Source: an uncultured Collinsella sp.
GTDB lineage: Bacteria > Actinomycetota > Coriobacteriia > Coriobacteriales > Coriobacteriaceae
Assembly: GCA_937925715.1 (NCBI GenBank)
Contig: CALAMG010000028.1
Coordinates: 47,217 to 111,216 of the forward strand
Length of the DNA: 64,000 nucleotides
Direction of reading: 5' to 3'
The notes below the pieces were generated by a model. The model saw only the letters and a list, made by a program, of their open reading frames with translations. It searched no databases and was not told where the DNA came from. This document shows positions 25,640 through 34,180 of the stretch, in pieces (positions within the stretch are counted from its first letter, which is position 1; every line of letters begins with the position of its first letter). Both the position numbers and the translations under genes were made by a program.

Positions 25640-26041
25640 CTACAGGCGGTCCTTGTTCTCGGCCTTAACGGCGTGTGCCTGCTGAACAAAGAACAGGTCG
25701 TACACCACGATGACAAAGGCGCCAAAGTTGATGGCGTCGCCGCCAAACGCGGGAAGCGTGAGCACCGCTTGGGCAAGCGTGGCGACCGCGGCAACAATAC
25801 CGAGCTTAAACGCGCCGTCCACCTGCGAAGGCTTGTTGGCGCCCTTGATACCGGCGACGCCTGCGGCAAGGTCGACGAGACCCTTGGCGATAAGCACGAC
25901 CGCCGCGAGCGTGGCGTACGAACCGTACGTGGAATCGAGACCGCCCGTGGCGATACCGACGCCGGCGGTGACGAGGCTGGCGATGCCCAAAACAAAGTAG
26001 ATGAGAGCAAGGATTTTGAGAGTCTTGCGAGTGAAGCTCAT
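25640..26041 (-). CDS. Small four-helix membrane protein, unknown function
   Basis: The 133-residue protein is almost wholly hydrophobic, with helices at about residues 10-35, 45-65, 77-97 and 102-120, glycine-rich turns, and a charged tail (KAENKDRL). I do not recognise a characterised family; it resembles uncharacterised actinobacterial integral membrane proteins. ATG 26041 has AAAGGA eight bases upstream; the longer frame from 26110 is not supported. It is alone, convergent with rlmA. Confidence 0.75.
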   Translation of the reverse strand: MSFTRKTLKILALIYFVLGIASLVTAGVGIATGGLDSTYGSYATLAAVVLIAKGLVDLAAGVAGIKGANKPSQVDGAFKLGIVAAVATLAQAVLTLPAFGGDAINFGAFVIVVYDLFFVQQAHAVKAENKDRL

Positions 26042-26276
26042 GGCTGGTCCTTTCGATACGAGTACGCCAACTTGGCGCACCCAATGTACTGCACATATGG
26101 TGAAGCACATTGTAGTTCAACGCGGCGATGCATGCGTTTGAAAGCGCATTGAGCCCGCGCAGCCAAACCCAACCTTTCAAAAAGGAAAGCTGGGCGTAAG
26201 TCAAATCGATGGCAGCGTATGCGCGGCGCTGCGATGATGGGTCCATGGTAAGAGCTGGACCGAAGGAGGAGCCATG

Positions 26277-26417
26277 ATGTACGGAGCAGGGCAAGTGCAT
26301 GAGCCGCGGTCGTTGGGAAGGCGCATGGGTGATTCTGTGATCGCTGCCGTGTGCACGGGATTGATGGCGGTGCTTTGCATTGGGATGCTGTGGGCCATGT
26401 CGCATGTGGGACAATAG
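26277..26417 (+). CDS. Small single-helix membrane protein (46 residues)
   Basis: A short open frame directly after a near-perfect ribosome site (AAGGAGG, seven bases before ATG 26277; ATG 26274 is the alternative). The N-terminal 20 residues are polar with several Arg and Gly. The rest is one hydrophobic helix (SVIAAVCTGLMAVLCIGMLW) ending MSHVGQ. The strong ribosome site and lone helix suggest a real small membrane protein. I know no family for it. It precedes rsmJ by 63 bp on the same strand. Confidence 0.55.
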   Translation: MYGAGQVHEPRSLGRRMGDSVIAAVCTGLMAVLCIGMLWAMSHVGQ

Positions 26418-26480
26418 CGGACGGTTGGGTGCTGACATAAACGGCGCCCCGCGTATTCGTTTGTTTGTTAAGGAGTGTCC

Positions 26481-27185
26481 ATGGGCGTCGTCGATCCCTT
26501 TTCTGTTGCTCGGGCCGCGGGGCTTGAGCTGACCGGGAAGTCCGAGGGCCTCACGCTCACCGACGGCTCGATGGAGCTGCGAGCCGATTTTGCCCGCATG
26601 CTGCCACGACTCAAGCAAGGCCGTCTGCAGCAAGAGCTGCTGGTAAAGGCTGCGCGCACAAAAGGCATCGAGAGCCCATGGGCGATTGATGCCACGGCAG
26701 GCTTTGGCGAGGATTCGCTGCTGTTGGCGGCCGCGGGCTTTACCGTCGATCTGTATGAGCAGGATTGCGTGATCGCGGCGCTCCTCAAGGATGCCTTGGA
26801 TCGCGCGGCTGATGATCCGGTGCTTGCGGCTGCCGTGGCTCGCATGCGCCTTCATGCGGGCGAGGACAGCATTGCCGGCCTTCGCCATACAGCTGGGCTG
26901 ATCGAGCAGGACGAGCTCGCTGCGCCCGATGTGGTGTACCTGGACCCCATGTTTCCCGGGCGCACCAAGAGCGCGGCGGTTAAAAAGAAGTTCCAACTCT
27001 TGCATCATCTGGAGCAGCCGTGCGCCGATGAGGAGACGCTGGTCGAAGCTGCGCTTGCCGTGCACCCGCGCAAGGTCGTTATCAAGCGACCGGTGAAGGG
27101 GCCACTGCTTGCCGGCGTTAAGCCGAGCTATCAGCTTGCGGGCAAGGCCGTTCGTTACGATGTTTTGGTGCCGCCGCGCCCGTAG
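26481..27185 (+). CDS. rsmJ: 16S rRNA (guanine-N2)-methyltransferase RsmJ-like
   Basis: The 234-residue SAM-dependent methyltransferase matches RsmJ (YhiQ), which methylates N2 of G1516 in 16S rRNA. Visible signatures are the N-terminal LRADFARMLPRLKQGRLQQELLVKA, the SAM-binding IDATAGFGEDSLLLAAAGF, and the catalytic region VVYLDPMFPGRTKSAAVKKK. The C-terminus KRPVKGPLLAGVKPSYQLAGKAVRYDV also fits. ATG 26481 follows AGGAG by five bases; GTG 26475 overlaps the ribosome site and is less likely. Confidence 0.9.
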   Translation: MGVVDPFSVARAAGLELTGKSEGLTLTDGSMELRADFARMLPRLKQGRLQQELLVKAARTKGIESPWAIDATAGFGEDSLLLAAAGFTVDLYEQDCVIAALLKDALDRAADDPVLAAAVARMRLHAGEDSIAGLRHTAGLIEQDELAAPDVVYLDPMFPGRTKSAAVKKKFQLLHHLEQPCADEETLVEAALAVHPRKVVIKRPVKGPLLAGVKPSYQLAGKAVRYDVLVPPRP

Positions 27186-27233
27186 CTTGCGTACGATGGC
27201 TGGCGTTTTGCCAGCGCCGTGCCGATGCGGGGT

Positions 27234-27530
27234 CTATTTCCAAGGGTGTGACGTCAGGTGCCAGCCGCCGCAGTATTCGCATTTGTAGCAGGCCAGCCCG
27301 CGGCGTCCGCGGTTTTCGCAGTCGGCCATAACGGCCTCGGCCTCGGCGCGCGTGTCGTAACGGTTTTTGCGCTCGCACGACTTGTAGCGCCAGGCTTCAT
27401 CGCGCTCGGCGTCCAGGGCGTCGCGGCGCTCGTCCTCGCGTGCAAACAGGTCGCTCATATCGCCGCCGGTAGCAGCGCCCAAAAACTCGCTTTTAGCCTT
27501 TGACCAGGCGGCTCGCTTTTTGCTTCCCAT
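27234..27530 (-). CDS. Small zinc-ribbon-like protein, unknown function
   Basis: The 98-residue basic/acidic protein is rich in Lys, Arg, Asp and Glu through its first 70 residues, then has CYKCEYCGGWHLTSHP at the C-terminus. There, three cysteines and two histidines could bind one zinc ion. Another conserved Cys pair sits upstream (KSCERKNRYD, MADCENRG). Similar short proteins with the YKCxxCxGWHLTS tail are seen widely in bacteria and phages without known function. It is convergent with rsmJ and divergent from the GNAT gene; ATG 27530 has AAGGA nine bases upstream. Confidence 0.75.
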   Translation of the reverse strand: MGSKKRAAWSKAKSEFLGAATGGDMSDLFAREDERRDALDAERDEAWRYKSCERKNRYDTRAEAEAVMADCENRGRRGLACYKCEYCGGWHLTSHPWK

Positions 27531-27604
27531 CTGCTTCGCGTCCTTCTCAAAACGTTGGTATCATTGCCCAATCAAAGTGATACCAATAAACGTGAGGTCG
27601 CCGC

Positions 27605-28096
27605 GTGATGATCAGAAAAACCCTCGATACCGACATTCCCGCTGTCATGGCTATCTATGACGCGGCCCGTGCCTTTATGCGCGCGCATGGCAACGCCACG
27701 CAGTGGCCCGAGGGCACGCCTTCTGCCGAGCAGCTGGCTGCCGATATCGCCGCCGGTGGTAGCTATGTGTGCGAAGTCGGCGGCCGCGTGGTGGCGACAT
27801 TTGCCTTTTTACCGGGCCCGGACGAGTGCTATGACGTAATTGAGGACGGGCAATGGCGCAGCGACACTCCGTATGCCGTGCTGCACCGTGTAGCATCCGA
27901 CGGCACCGTGCACGGTATCGCGGCTGCGATGTTTGCCTTTGCCAAGGAGCGTGCCGATCACCTGCGTATCGACACGCATCAGGACAACCTGCCCATGCAG
28001 GGTGCGAGCCTCAAGGCCGGATTTGAGCGCGCCGGCATCGTGTATGTGTCGGACGGTACGCCGCGTGTTGCGTTTGACTGGCTGCGCGAGGCGTAA
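27605..28096 (+). CDS. GNAT-family N-acetyltransferase
   Basis: The 163-residue protein has the GNAT order: IRKTLDTDIPAVMAIYDAARAFM (helix 1-2), VCEVGGRVVATFAF (strands), YAVLHRVASDGTVHGIAAAMFAFA (acetyl-CoA binding beta-bulge region) and LRIDTHQDNLPMQGASLKAGFERAG near the end. This pattern (THxDNxxMQ..L.K.GF) is common in uncharacterised acetyltransferases of Gram-positive bacteria. The substrate is unknown. GTG 27605 has GAGG at good spacing; ATG 27608 is equally possible. Confidence 0.85.
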   Translation: MMIRKTLDTDIPAVMAIYDAARAFMRAHGNATQWPEGTPSAEQLAADIAAGGSYVCEVGGRVVATFAFLPGPDECYDVIEDGQWRSDTPYAVLHRVASDGTVHGIAAAMFAFAKERADHLRIDTHQDNLPMQGASLKAGFERAGIVYVSDGTPRVAFDWLREA

Positions 28097-28124
28097 GAGC
28101 GAGGGCTCATGTCAATAATTCGTG

Positions 28125-28162
28125 CGAACGAAAATGGCCCCGGGTGGGGCTATTTTCGTTCG
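28125..28162 (+). terminator. Terminator after GNAT gene
   Basis: A 17-bp stem with one mismatch (CGAACGAAAATGGCCCC / GGGGCTATTTTCGTTCG) and a 4-nt loop lies 28 bp after the stop. The remaining leader to 28350 is GC-rich with no other clear signal except TTGTATCAT at about 28280. Confidence 0.75.
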
Positions 28163-28350
28163 CTGCGCTGTTTTGCAAGCCGGCTTTCGCAAGGCGCGAA
28201 CCTACGAAAATCGCCGCGCGGCAACGCGGAGCGATGAGCTCGGTCGGGGGATAGGGCCCGCTTCGCCCGCCGGCACGTAAATTGTATCATCCAGTGTGGA
28301 ACAAGAACGCCCGTTGCCGCGTGCGATGGGCTTGTAATAAGAGGAGAGCC

Positions 28351-30351
28351 ATGTCGAAGCAAGCGGTCGTTGGAATCTTGGCGCATGTCGATGCCGGCAA
28401 GACCACGCTGGCCGAGGCCATGCTGTTCAACGCGGGTCGCATTCGCAAGCGCGGGCGCGTGGACGATGGCGATTCGCATCTGGATACGAACGAGATCGAG
28501 CGCGAGCGTGGCATCACGATCTTCTCGTCGCAGGCCGTGCTCGACCATGGCGATACCCACGTCATGCTCGTGGATGCACCAGGGCATGTCGATTTTTCAG
28601 CCGAGGCGGAGCGCACGCTGCGCGCACTCGACTACGCGATTTTGGTTGTGGGCGCCAACGACGGCGTGCAGGGGCATACCGAAACCCTGTGGCGCCTGCT
28701 TGCGCGCTATGAGATCCCGACGTTCATCTATATCAACAAGATCGATTTGGAGAATCCCGGCCGCGATGTTTTGCTGGCACAACTTGGGCAACGTCTTTCC
28801 GAGGGCTGCTTGGACGCAAACGAACTGCTGGCGGGCGGCGCCGTTCAGGAGGACGCCGCTGCGTTAGACGAGGCGGCGCTCGACGAGTTTCTTGAGGCGG
28901 GTGAGCTTTCCGTCGCAACGCTGTCGCGCATGGTCGCCGAGCGCAAGCTCTTTCCCTGCTTTGCCGGCTCGGCGCTCAAGGACCAAGGCGTGGACGAGCT
29001 GCTGGATGGTATATGCGCGCTGATGCGTGAACAGGCGTGGCTCCCGGAGTTTGCCGCGCGCGTCTATCGTGTCAGCCGCGGGGATCGCGGCGAGCGCTTG
29101 GCATGGGTTAAAGTGACCGGCGGCACGCTGCATGCCAAGCAGATGATTGCCGGACGTTCCGGCGCCGAGGCATGGGAGCAGAAGGTCGATCAGGTACGCA
29201 TCTATAACGGCGAGAAGTATGAGCTTGCCCAAGAAGTTGCTGCTGGCGGTATTTGTGCCGTGACGGGTCTTGCGCACGTTCGCCCGGGGGATGCCCTGGG
29301 CGCGGAGCCTGCGGGCGATGCGCCTGTCATTGCGCCGGTCCTCACCTATACGGTGCTTCCGGGCGAACACGATGTCCACGCGGTGTTCAAAGCGCTGACT
29401 GAGTTGGCGGACGAGGACCCCATGCTCGGCGTAAGCTGGAATACTCATCTTGAGCAGATTCATTTGCAGTTGATGGGCGCTGTGCAACTCGAGGTCGTAC
29501 AGCGCGTGCTTGCCGATCGTTTTGGCCTTGCGGTCGAGTTTGAGCCTGGCGGCATTCTCTATAAGGAGACTATTTCGCAGCCGGTCGAGGGCGTGGGCCA
29601 CTTTGAGCCACTGCGCCACTATGCCGAGGTTCATCTGCGCCTGGAGCCGTTGCCGGCGGGCTCGGGCGTGCAGTTTGGTACCGTGACCTCGACCGACGAG
29701 CTCGATCTTAACTGGCAGCGTTTGGCACTCACCAACGCCATGGAGCGCGATCACCTGGGCGTGCTGACCGGCTCGCCCGTCACCGATGTGCGCATTACGC
29801 TCACGGGCGGCCGTGCGCATGCCAAACACACCGAGGGCGGCGATTTTCGCCAGGCCACGTACCGCGCGATTCGCCAGGGTTTGATGCAGGCGCGTGAGGT
29901 CGGCGCGGCGGTGCTGTTGGAGCCGTGGTACCGCTTTGAGCTCGAGGTGCCGGGGGAGTGCGTGGGTCGGGCGCTCTCGGATGCCACGCGCATGGGTGCC
30001 GAGTACGAGCCGCCGACGATGTCGAGAGACCGGGCGAAGCTTGTGGGTCGCGTGCCGGCTTCCGAGGTGCAGGATTACGCGCTGGAGGTGGCTGCCTACA
30101 CGAGCGGTCGCGGGCATCTGTACCTGGAGTTCGCCGGCTATGCGGCTTGCCATGATGCCGAGCGCGTAATCGAGACGGCCGCCTATGAGCCCGAGGCCGA
30201 TCTGCCCAACACGCCCGATTCGGTCTTTTGCTCTCACGGCGCCGGTTACACGGTTAAATGGTACGACGTCCCCGCCGCGGCGCACGTAAAGGTCGATCCC
30301 GCCACCTTCCGCCCCTATCGTCCCGCCGACCCCACCTTCTTCTGCCATTAG
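28351..30351 (+). CDS. TetM/EF-G-like translational GTPase, probably not a resistance factor
   Basis: The 666-residue protein aligns along its length with ribosomal protection proteins and EF-G. G1 is AHVDAGKTTL (residue 9 on), switch I ERERGITIFSS, G3 DAPGHVDF (Ala where Thr is usual), and G4 NKID. Domains II, III and IV follow, with a C-terminal EF-G-like fold. In Tet(M) the tetracycline-dislodging tip of domain IV is the loop YYSPVSTPADFR; here the same place reads RAHAKHTEGGDFR. Key tyrosine, serine and proline residues are therefore absent, and tetracycline resistance is doubtful. A housekeeping or stress role at the ribosome is more likely. ATG 28351 follows GAGGAG. Confidence 0.82.
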   Translation: MSKQAVVGILAHVDAGKTTLAEAMLFNAGRIRKRGRVDDGDSHLDTNEIERERGITIFSSQAVLDHGDTHVMLVDAPGHVDFSAEAERTLRALDYAILVVGANDGVQGHTETLWRLLARYEIPTFIYINKIDLENPGRDVLLAQLGQRLSEGCLDANELLAGGAVQEDAAALDEAALDEFLEAGELSVATLSRMVAERKLFPCFAGSALKDQGVDELLDGICALMREQAWLPEFAARVYRVSRGDRGERLAWVKVTGGTLHAKQMIAGRSGAEAWEQKVDQVRIYNGEKYELAQEVAAGGICAVTGLAHVRPGDALGAEPAGDAPVIAPVLTYTVLPGEHDVHAVFKALTELADEDPMLGVSWNTHLEQIHLQLMGAVQLEVVQRVLADRFGLAVEFEPGGILYKETISQPVEGVGHFEPLRHYAEVHLRLEPLPAGSGVQFGTVTSTDELDLNWQRLALTNAMERDHLGVLTGSPVTDVRITLTGGRAHAKHTEGGDFRQATYRAIRQGLMQAREVGAAVLLEPWYRFELEVPGECVGRALSDATRMGAEYEPPTMSRDRAKLVGRVPASEVQDYALEVAAYTSGRGHLYLEFAGYAACHDAERVIETAAYEPEADLPNTPDSVFCSHGAGYTVKWYDVPAAAHVKVDPATFRPYRPADPTFFCH

Positions 30352-30422
30352 GGGACGGGGTAGAAATGGTAGATTATTGAACCCTCTGATCCTTGACTAA
30401 TTGATTTTGGCGTCGACGCTGC

Positions 30423-30449
30423 AAGAGGGACAGCCCCTTTGTCACATTC
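30423..30449. repeat. Partial GGGACAGCCCCTTTGTCACATT element
   Basis: The right half is nearly identical to the perfect palindrome at 35394-35428 (both read GGGACAGCYCCTTTGTCACATTC), but the left arm is degenerate. It lies between the GTPase gene and the AAA ATPase gene. Confidence 0.5.
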
Positions 30450-30452
30450 AAA

Positions 30453-30489
30453 TGGTATAACTCGGTACAAGTTGGTATAACTATTACCA
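30453..30489 (+). promoter_or_regulatory. Candidate operator before the AAA ATPase gene
   Basis: TGGTATAACT occurs twice 20 bp apart (30453 and 30473). The second copy is also half of a TGGTA-N7-TACCA dyad ending at 30489, 27 bp before the start codon. Spacing of two helical turns suggests a protein-binding site; the binder is unknown. Confidence 0.4.
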
Positions 30490-30515
30490 GGGTTTGCCAA
30501 TACGAGGAGGCCGAC

Positions 30516-31634
30516 ATGAATCCAAATCCCTTTAAGCCAACGGCAGGCAAGCGGCCTCCGATGCTCATCGGTCGCGAGTCGGTCATCGAAGATTTCGAGG
30601 AAGGACTCGATAACGGCGCCGGAGCGCCGGGCAGGCTCATGCTCATTACGGGAAACCGCGGCTGTGGCAAGACGGTTCTCCTGCGGGAGCTGCAACGTCT
30701 AGCCAGCGAGCGCGGATGGGCGGTTGTCTCCGATTCCGCTTCGCTTGGCTTATGCGACCGCTTGGCCGACGCGCTTCGCTCGAATAAACCCGTTGTGACG
30801 TCAATGGAGCTCGGGCCGTCATTTGGCCGGATGTCGGTCGAGGCGGCGCGGGCAAAGGGCGAGACGTTACGCGGGCTGGTCAACGAGCGGCTCAAGAAGC
30901 TCGGTCCAGGCAAGGGCATACTGTTTGCGATTGACGAGGCGCAATCGGCGTCTATCGAGGAACTGGCGGCTCTTGCCGTTCTCTATCAGCAGGTGCTCGG
31001 AGACCAGGATGCTACGGGCTTGCCCGATAGCGAGCAGCGCGGCCTTGCGCTGGTGTTCGCCGGCTTACCCAGTATGGTTGACGACCTGCTCGAAGAGCCA
31101 AGCGTAACGTTTTTACGGCGTGCCCAGCAGCGTACGCTGGGGGCGATATCCTTGCCCAAGGTGCGCGATTCGTATATCCAGACGGTCAAGGACGCTGGTC
31201 TTTACGTTGACACGGAGACGGCGGACCTTGCGGCACACAAGAGCATGGGGCATCCCTATATGGTCCAGTTGGTGGGCTATTACATGTGGCGCTCTGCCGT
31301 CCGGCGCAACTCGCAGGTCATTGAAAGGTGCGATGTCGAGGCTGGCCATGCGGATGCCATCTCTGAGTTCTACGAAGCGGTCGACGCGCCCCTGTATTAT
31401 GGATTGCGCAGTCCGCAACGCCTCTTTATCGAGGCCATGGCTGCTGACGAGGGTAAGCCGACGCGCATGGCGGACATCATTGAGCGTTGCGATCGCACCC
31501 AGAGCTGGGCGAGTAAATATCGTGCAAGCCTGATTCGCGAGCGCGTCATCGAGGCTGCCGGATACGGCCTCGTCCGGTTTACCGTGCCCATGCTGGGCGC
31601 GTACATTCGCGATCGAGTTTTATGGCATGAGTAG
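30516..31634 (+). CDS. AAA-type ATPase with C-terminal winged helix
   Basis: The 372-residue protein has Walker A GNRGCGKT at about residue 46, Walker B ILFAIDEA at about 136, and a sensor-like region (ALVFAGLPSM). A C-terminal winged-helix portion (RMADIIERCDRTQSWASKYRASLIRERVIEAAGYGLVRF) completes it. It belongs to the broad ORC/Cdc6-like or 'archaeal ATPase' group of STAND-related proteins, with a paralogue at 34181-35281. The end overlaps the UvrA-like gene by 8 nt, so the two are translationally coupled. The role is unknown; coupling hints at a DNA- or drug-related function. ATG 30516 follows GAGGAGG. Confidence 0.82.
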   Translation: MNPNPFKPTAGKRPPMLIGRESVIEDFEEGLDNGAGAPGRLMLITGNRGCGKTVLLRELQRLASERGWAVVSDSASLGLCDRLADALRSNKPVVTSMELGPSFGRMSVEAARAKGETLRGLVNERLKKLGPGKGILFAIDEAQSASIEELAALAVLYQQVLGDQDATGLPDSEQRGLALVFAGLPSMVDDLLEEPSVTFLRRAQQRTLGAISLPKVRDSYIQTVKDAGLYVDTETADLAAHKSMGHPYMVQLVGYYMWRSAVRRNSQVIERCDVEAGHADAISEFYEAVDAPLYYGLRSPQRLFIEAMAADEGKPTRMADIIERCDRTQSWASKYRASLIRERVIEAAGYGLVRFTVPMLGAYIRDRVLWHE

Positions 31635-34140
31635 GGTGATAAAGGTGACGGAACAGAAGATGAGCCCGCAGGCTATCGAGGTGCGTGGCGCGCGCGTCCA
31701 TAACCTTAAAGACATCGATATCGATATTCCGCTGGGAAAGCTCGTGGGTATTGCCGGCGTGTCGGGCTCGGGCAAGAGTTCGCTGGCACTGGGAGTTCTT
31801 TATGCCGAGGGCTCGCGTCGTTACTTGGAGGCGCTCAGCACCTATACTCGACGTCGCCTGACGCAGGCCGAGCATGCCCAGGTGGACGAGGTTCTGCACG
31901 TGCCGGCGGCGCTCGCATTGCATCAGCGCCCCAGCGTGCCGGGTGTGCGTTCCACTTTTGGCACCATGACCGAGCTCAACAACAGCCTGCGTCTGCTCTT
32001 TAGCCGCTGCGCCCATCACGTGTGCCCGCATTGCGGGGCGCGTGTGGAGCCGAGCCTTAACGTAGCTGCGGGCCTGTCGCTCACGTGCCCTGCGTGCGGC
32101 CGCGAGTTTTACGCGCCGGGCGCCGAGGACCTTGCCTTTAACAGCGGCGGTGCGTGCCCTACCTGCGGCGGCACCGGTGTTATGCGCGAGGTAGACGAGG
32201 CGAGCCTGGTGCCCGACGAGTCAAAGACCATCAACGAGGGCGCGGTGCTTCCCTGGGGTACGCTCATGTGGGATCTGATGAAGCAAGTGGCTGGCGAGAT
32301 GGGCGTGCGCACCGATGTGCCGTTTAACCAGCTCACGCCTCAAGAGCGCGATATCGTGTTTCATGGTCCGGCGGTTAAGAAGCACATTCTCTACGTTCCC
32401 AAAAACGGCGAGGGTGCCGCGCCGCTCGACTTCACCTATTACAACGCCGTCTATACCGTCGAGAATGCGCTCGCCAAGGTCAAGGACGATAAGGGCTTAA
32501 AACGCGTTGCGCGCTTTTTGCGCGAGGGAGCATGCCGCGATTGCGGCGGCACGCGTCTCTCCGAGGCTGCGCGCCAGCCCCAGGTGCGCGGTATCAATCT
32601 GGCGCAAGCGGCGGCCATGACGCTGGGCGGGGCGATTGAGTGGGTGCGCGGGGTGCCCGCATCCTTGCCGCCCGAGATGCGGCCCATGGCGACGGATATC
32701 TGCGATTCGTTTTTGAGCGCGGCCCGTCGTCTGGTCGACCTGGGTCTCGATTACCTTTCACTCGATCGCGCCGGTGCCACGCTCTCCACGGGTGAGCGCC
32801 AGCGCGTACAGCTTGCTCGCGTGGTGCGCAACCGATCGACGGGCGTGCTTTATGTGCTGGACGAGCCTTCGATCGGCCTGCATCCTGCCAATGTCGACGG
32901 CCTGGTGGGCGTGATGCGCGATCTGGTGGATGACGGCAACACCGTGGTTGTTGTCGACCACGATACGCGCGTACTGGCGGAAGCCGACTATCTGGTTGAG
33001 ATGGGCCCCGTTGCCGGAGCAGGCGGCGGCAATGTAATCGCCGCTGGTACGGTAGACGAGGTTGAGCAATCGCAGGACAGCCGTATCGCGCCGTTTTTGC
33101 GCGCCGAGCCCAAGCGCTTGCGTCCGCAGGTGATTGACGACGAAATGTTCGACCAGGGCCATATCCGCATGGCGACCGATGCCATCCATACCGTCAAGCC
33201 GCTCGAAGTCGATATCCCGCGTGGCCGTCTCGTCGCGGTGACGGGTGTTTCGGGTTCGGGTAAGACGACGTTGGTGCTTGAGACGCTCATCCCGGCACTC
33301 AAGGCGCAGGCAGCTGGCGAGCGCCTGCCGGGGCACGTGCGTTGGGTCGATGCCGAGGGCATTGCGCGTGCCAACCTGATTGACGCCACGCCCATCGGCG
33401 CCAATGTTCGCTCGACGGTGGCAACCTATGCCGACATCCATGATGAGCTGCGCCGCGCCTTCGCCCGTACGCCCGAGGCCAAGGCAGCCGGCTACAAGGC
33501 GGGTGCCTTTAGCTACAACACTGGCGCCTTGCGGTGCCCTACGTGCGACGGCACGGGATCGATATCGCTCGACGTGCAGTTTTTGCCCGATGTCGAGATC
33601 GTCTGCCCGGCATGCCGCGGCTCACGTTATGCAGACGCGGCTTCGCATATCCATCGTGAGGGCAAGGACGGGAGCCTGCTTACGTTGCCGCAGCTCATGG
33701 ATATGAGTGTGGACGAGGCTATCGACGCCACGGTGGGGCTCAAGAAAGTTCAGACGCGTTTGCAGACCTTGCACGATCTGGGCCTGGGTTATCTCACGCT
33801 TGGCGAGCCCACACCGGCGCTTTCGGGCGGTGAGGCACAGCGTCTAAAGCTTGCGAGCGAGATGGGCCGCGTGCAGGATGATGCTGTATTCGTGTTCGAC
33901 GAACCCACGATCGGCCTGCATCCGCTCGATGTTCAGGTGTTGCTGAGTGTGTTCGACGGCCTCGTTGCCAAGGGCGCCACGGTTATCGTGATCGAGCACG
34001 ACCTCGACCTTATCCGTAACGCCGATTATCTGATCGACATGGGCCCAGGGGGCGGCGATGCGGGCGGGCAAATCGTCTGCGCCGGCACGCCGGACGACAT
34101 CGCTGCCTGCTCCAAGAGCATTACCGGACGCTACCTATAG
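31627..34140 (+). CDS. UvrA-like ABC ATPase of the short (UvrA2/DrrC-like) type
   Basis: The 837-residue protein has two ABC ATPase halves with zinc modules. Walker A sites are GVSGSGKSS (about residue 45) and GVSGSGKTT (about 545). Signature/Walker B regions are LSTGERQRVQLAR...LYVLDEPSIGLHP and LSGGEAQRLKLAS...FVFDEPTIGLHP. Zinc motifs are CPHCG...CPACG, CPTCGGTG, CRDCGGTR and CPTCDGTG...CPACRG. It is about 100 residues shorter than UvrA and probably lacks much of the UvrB-binding insertion, like UvrA2 and drug self-resistance proteins. It may bind damaged DNA or intercalators rather than act in canonical excision repair. The start overlaps the upstream ATPase gene. Confidence 0.88.
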   Translation: MSRVIKVTEQKMSPQAIEVRGARVHNLKDIDIDIPLGKLVGIAGVSGSGKSSLALGVLYAEGSRRYLEALSTYTRRRLTQAEHAQVDEVLHVPAALALHQRPSVPGVRSTFGTMTELNNSLRLLFSRCAHHVCPHCGARVEPSLNVAAGLSLTCPACGREFYAPGAEDLAFNSGGACPTCGGTGVMREVDEASLVPDESKTINEGAVLPWGTLMWDLMKQVAGEMGVRTDVPFNQLTPQERDIVFHGPAVKKHILYVPKNGEGAAPLDFTYYNAVYTVENALAKVKDDKGLKRVARFLREGACRDCGGTRLSEAARQPQVRGINLAQAAAMTLGGAIEWVRGVPASLPPEMRPMATDICDSFLSAARRLVDLGLDYLSLDRAGATLSTGERQRVQLARVVRNRSTGVLYVLDEPSIGLHPANVDGLVGVMRDLVDDGNTVVVVDHDTRVLAEADYLVEMGPVAGAGGGNVIAAGTVDEVEQSQDSRIAPFLRAEPKRLRPQVIDDEMFDQGHIRMATDAIHTVKPLEVDIPRGRLVAVTGVSGSGKTTLVLETLIPALKAQAAGERLPGHVRWVDAEGIARANLIDATPIGANVRSTVATYADIHDELRRAFARTPEAKAAGYKAGAFSYNTGALRCPTCDGTGSISLDVQFLPDVEIVCPACRGSRYADAASHIHREGKDGSLLTLPQLMDMSVDEAIDATVGLKKVQTRLQTLHDLGLGYLTLGEPTPALSGGEAQRLKLASEMGRVQDDAVFVFDEPTIGLHPLDVQVLLSVFDGLVAKGATVIVIEHDLDLIRNADYLIDMGPGGGDAGGQIVCAGTPDDIAACSKSITGRYL

Positions 34141-34145
34141 ACAAA

Positions 34146-34172
34146 GAGGCAAAGGGACAGCCCCTTTGCCTC
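34146..34172 (+). terminator. GGGAC-cored hairpin after the UvrA-like gene
   Basis: A perfect 11-bp stem (GAGGCAAAGGG / CCCTTTGCCTC) with loop ACAGC starts five bases after the stop codon and lies just before the stop of the convergent ATPase gene. It is both a likely bidirectional terminator and a member of the GGGACAG element family. Confidence 0.75.
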
Positions 34173-34180
34173 ATTGATGC

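Noticed and set aside
28864..30348. 494-codon minus-strand frame opposite the TetM-like gene
   Set aside because: Antisense shadow, no family resemblance.
28351..30351. Annotation as a tetracycline resistance gene
   Set aside because: The resistance-critical domain IV loop is not conserved.
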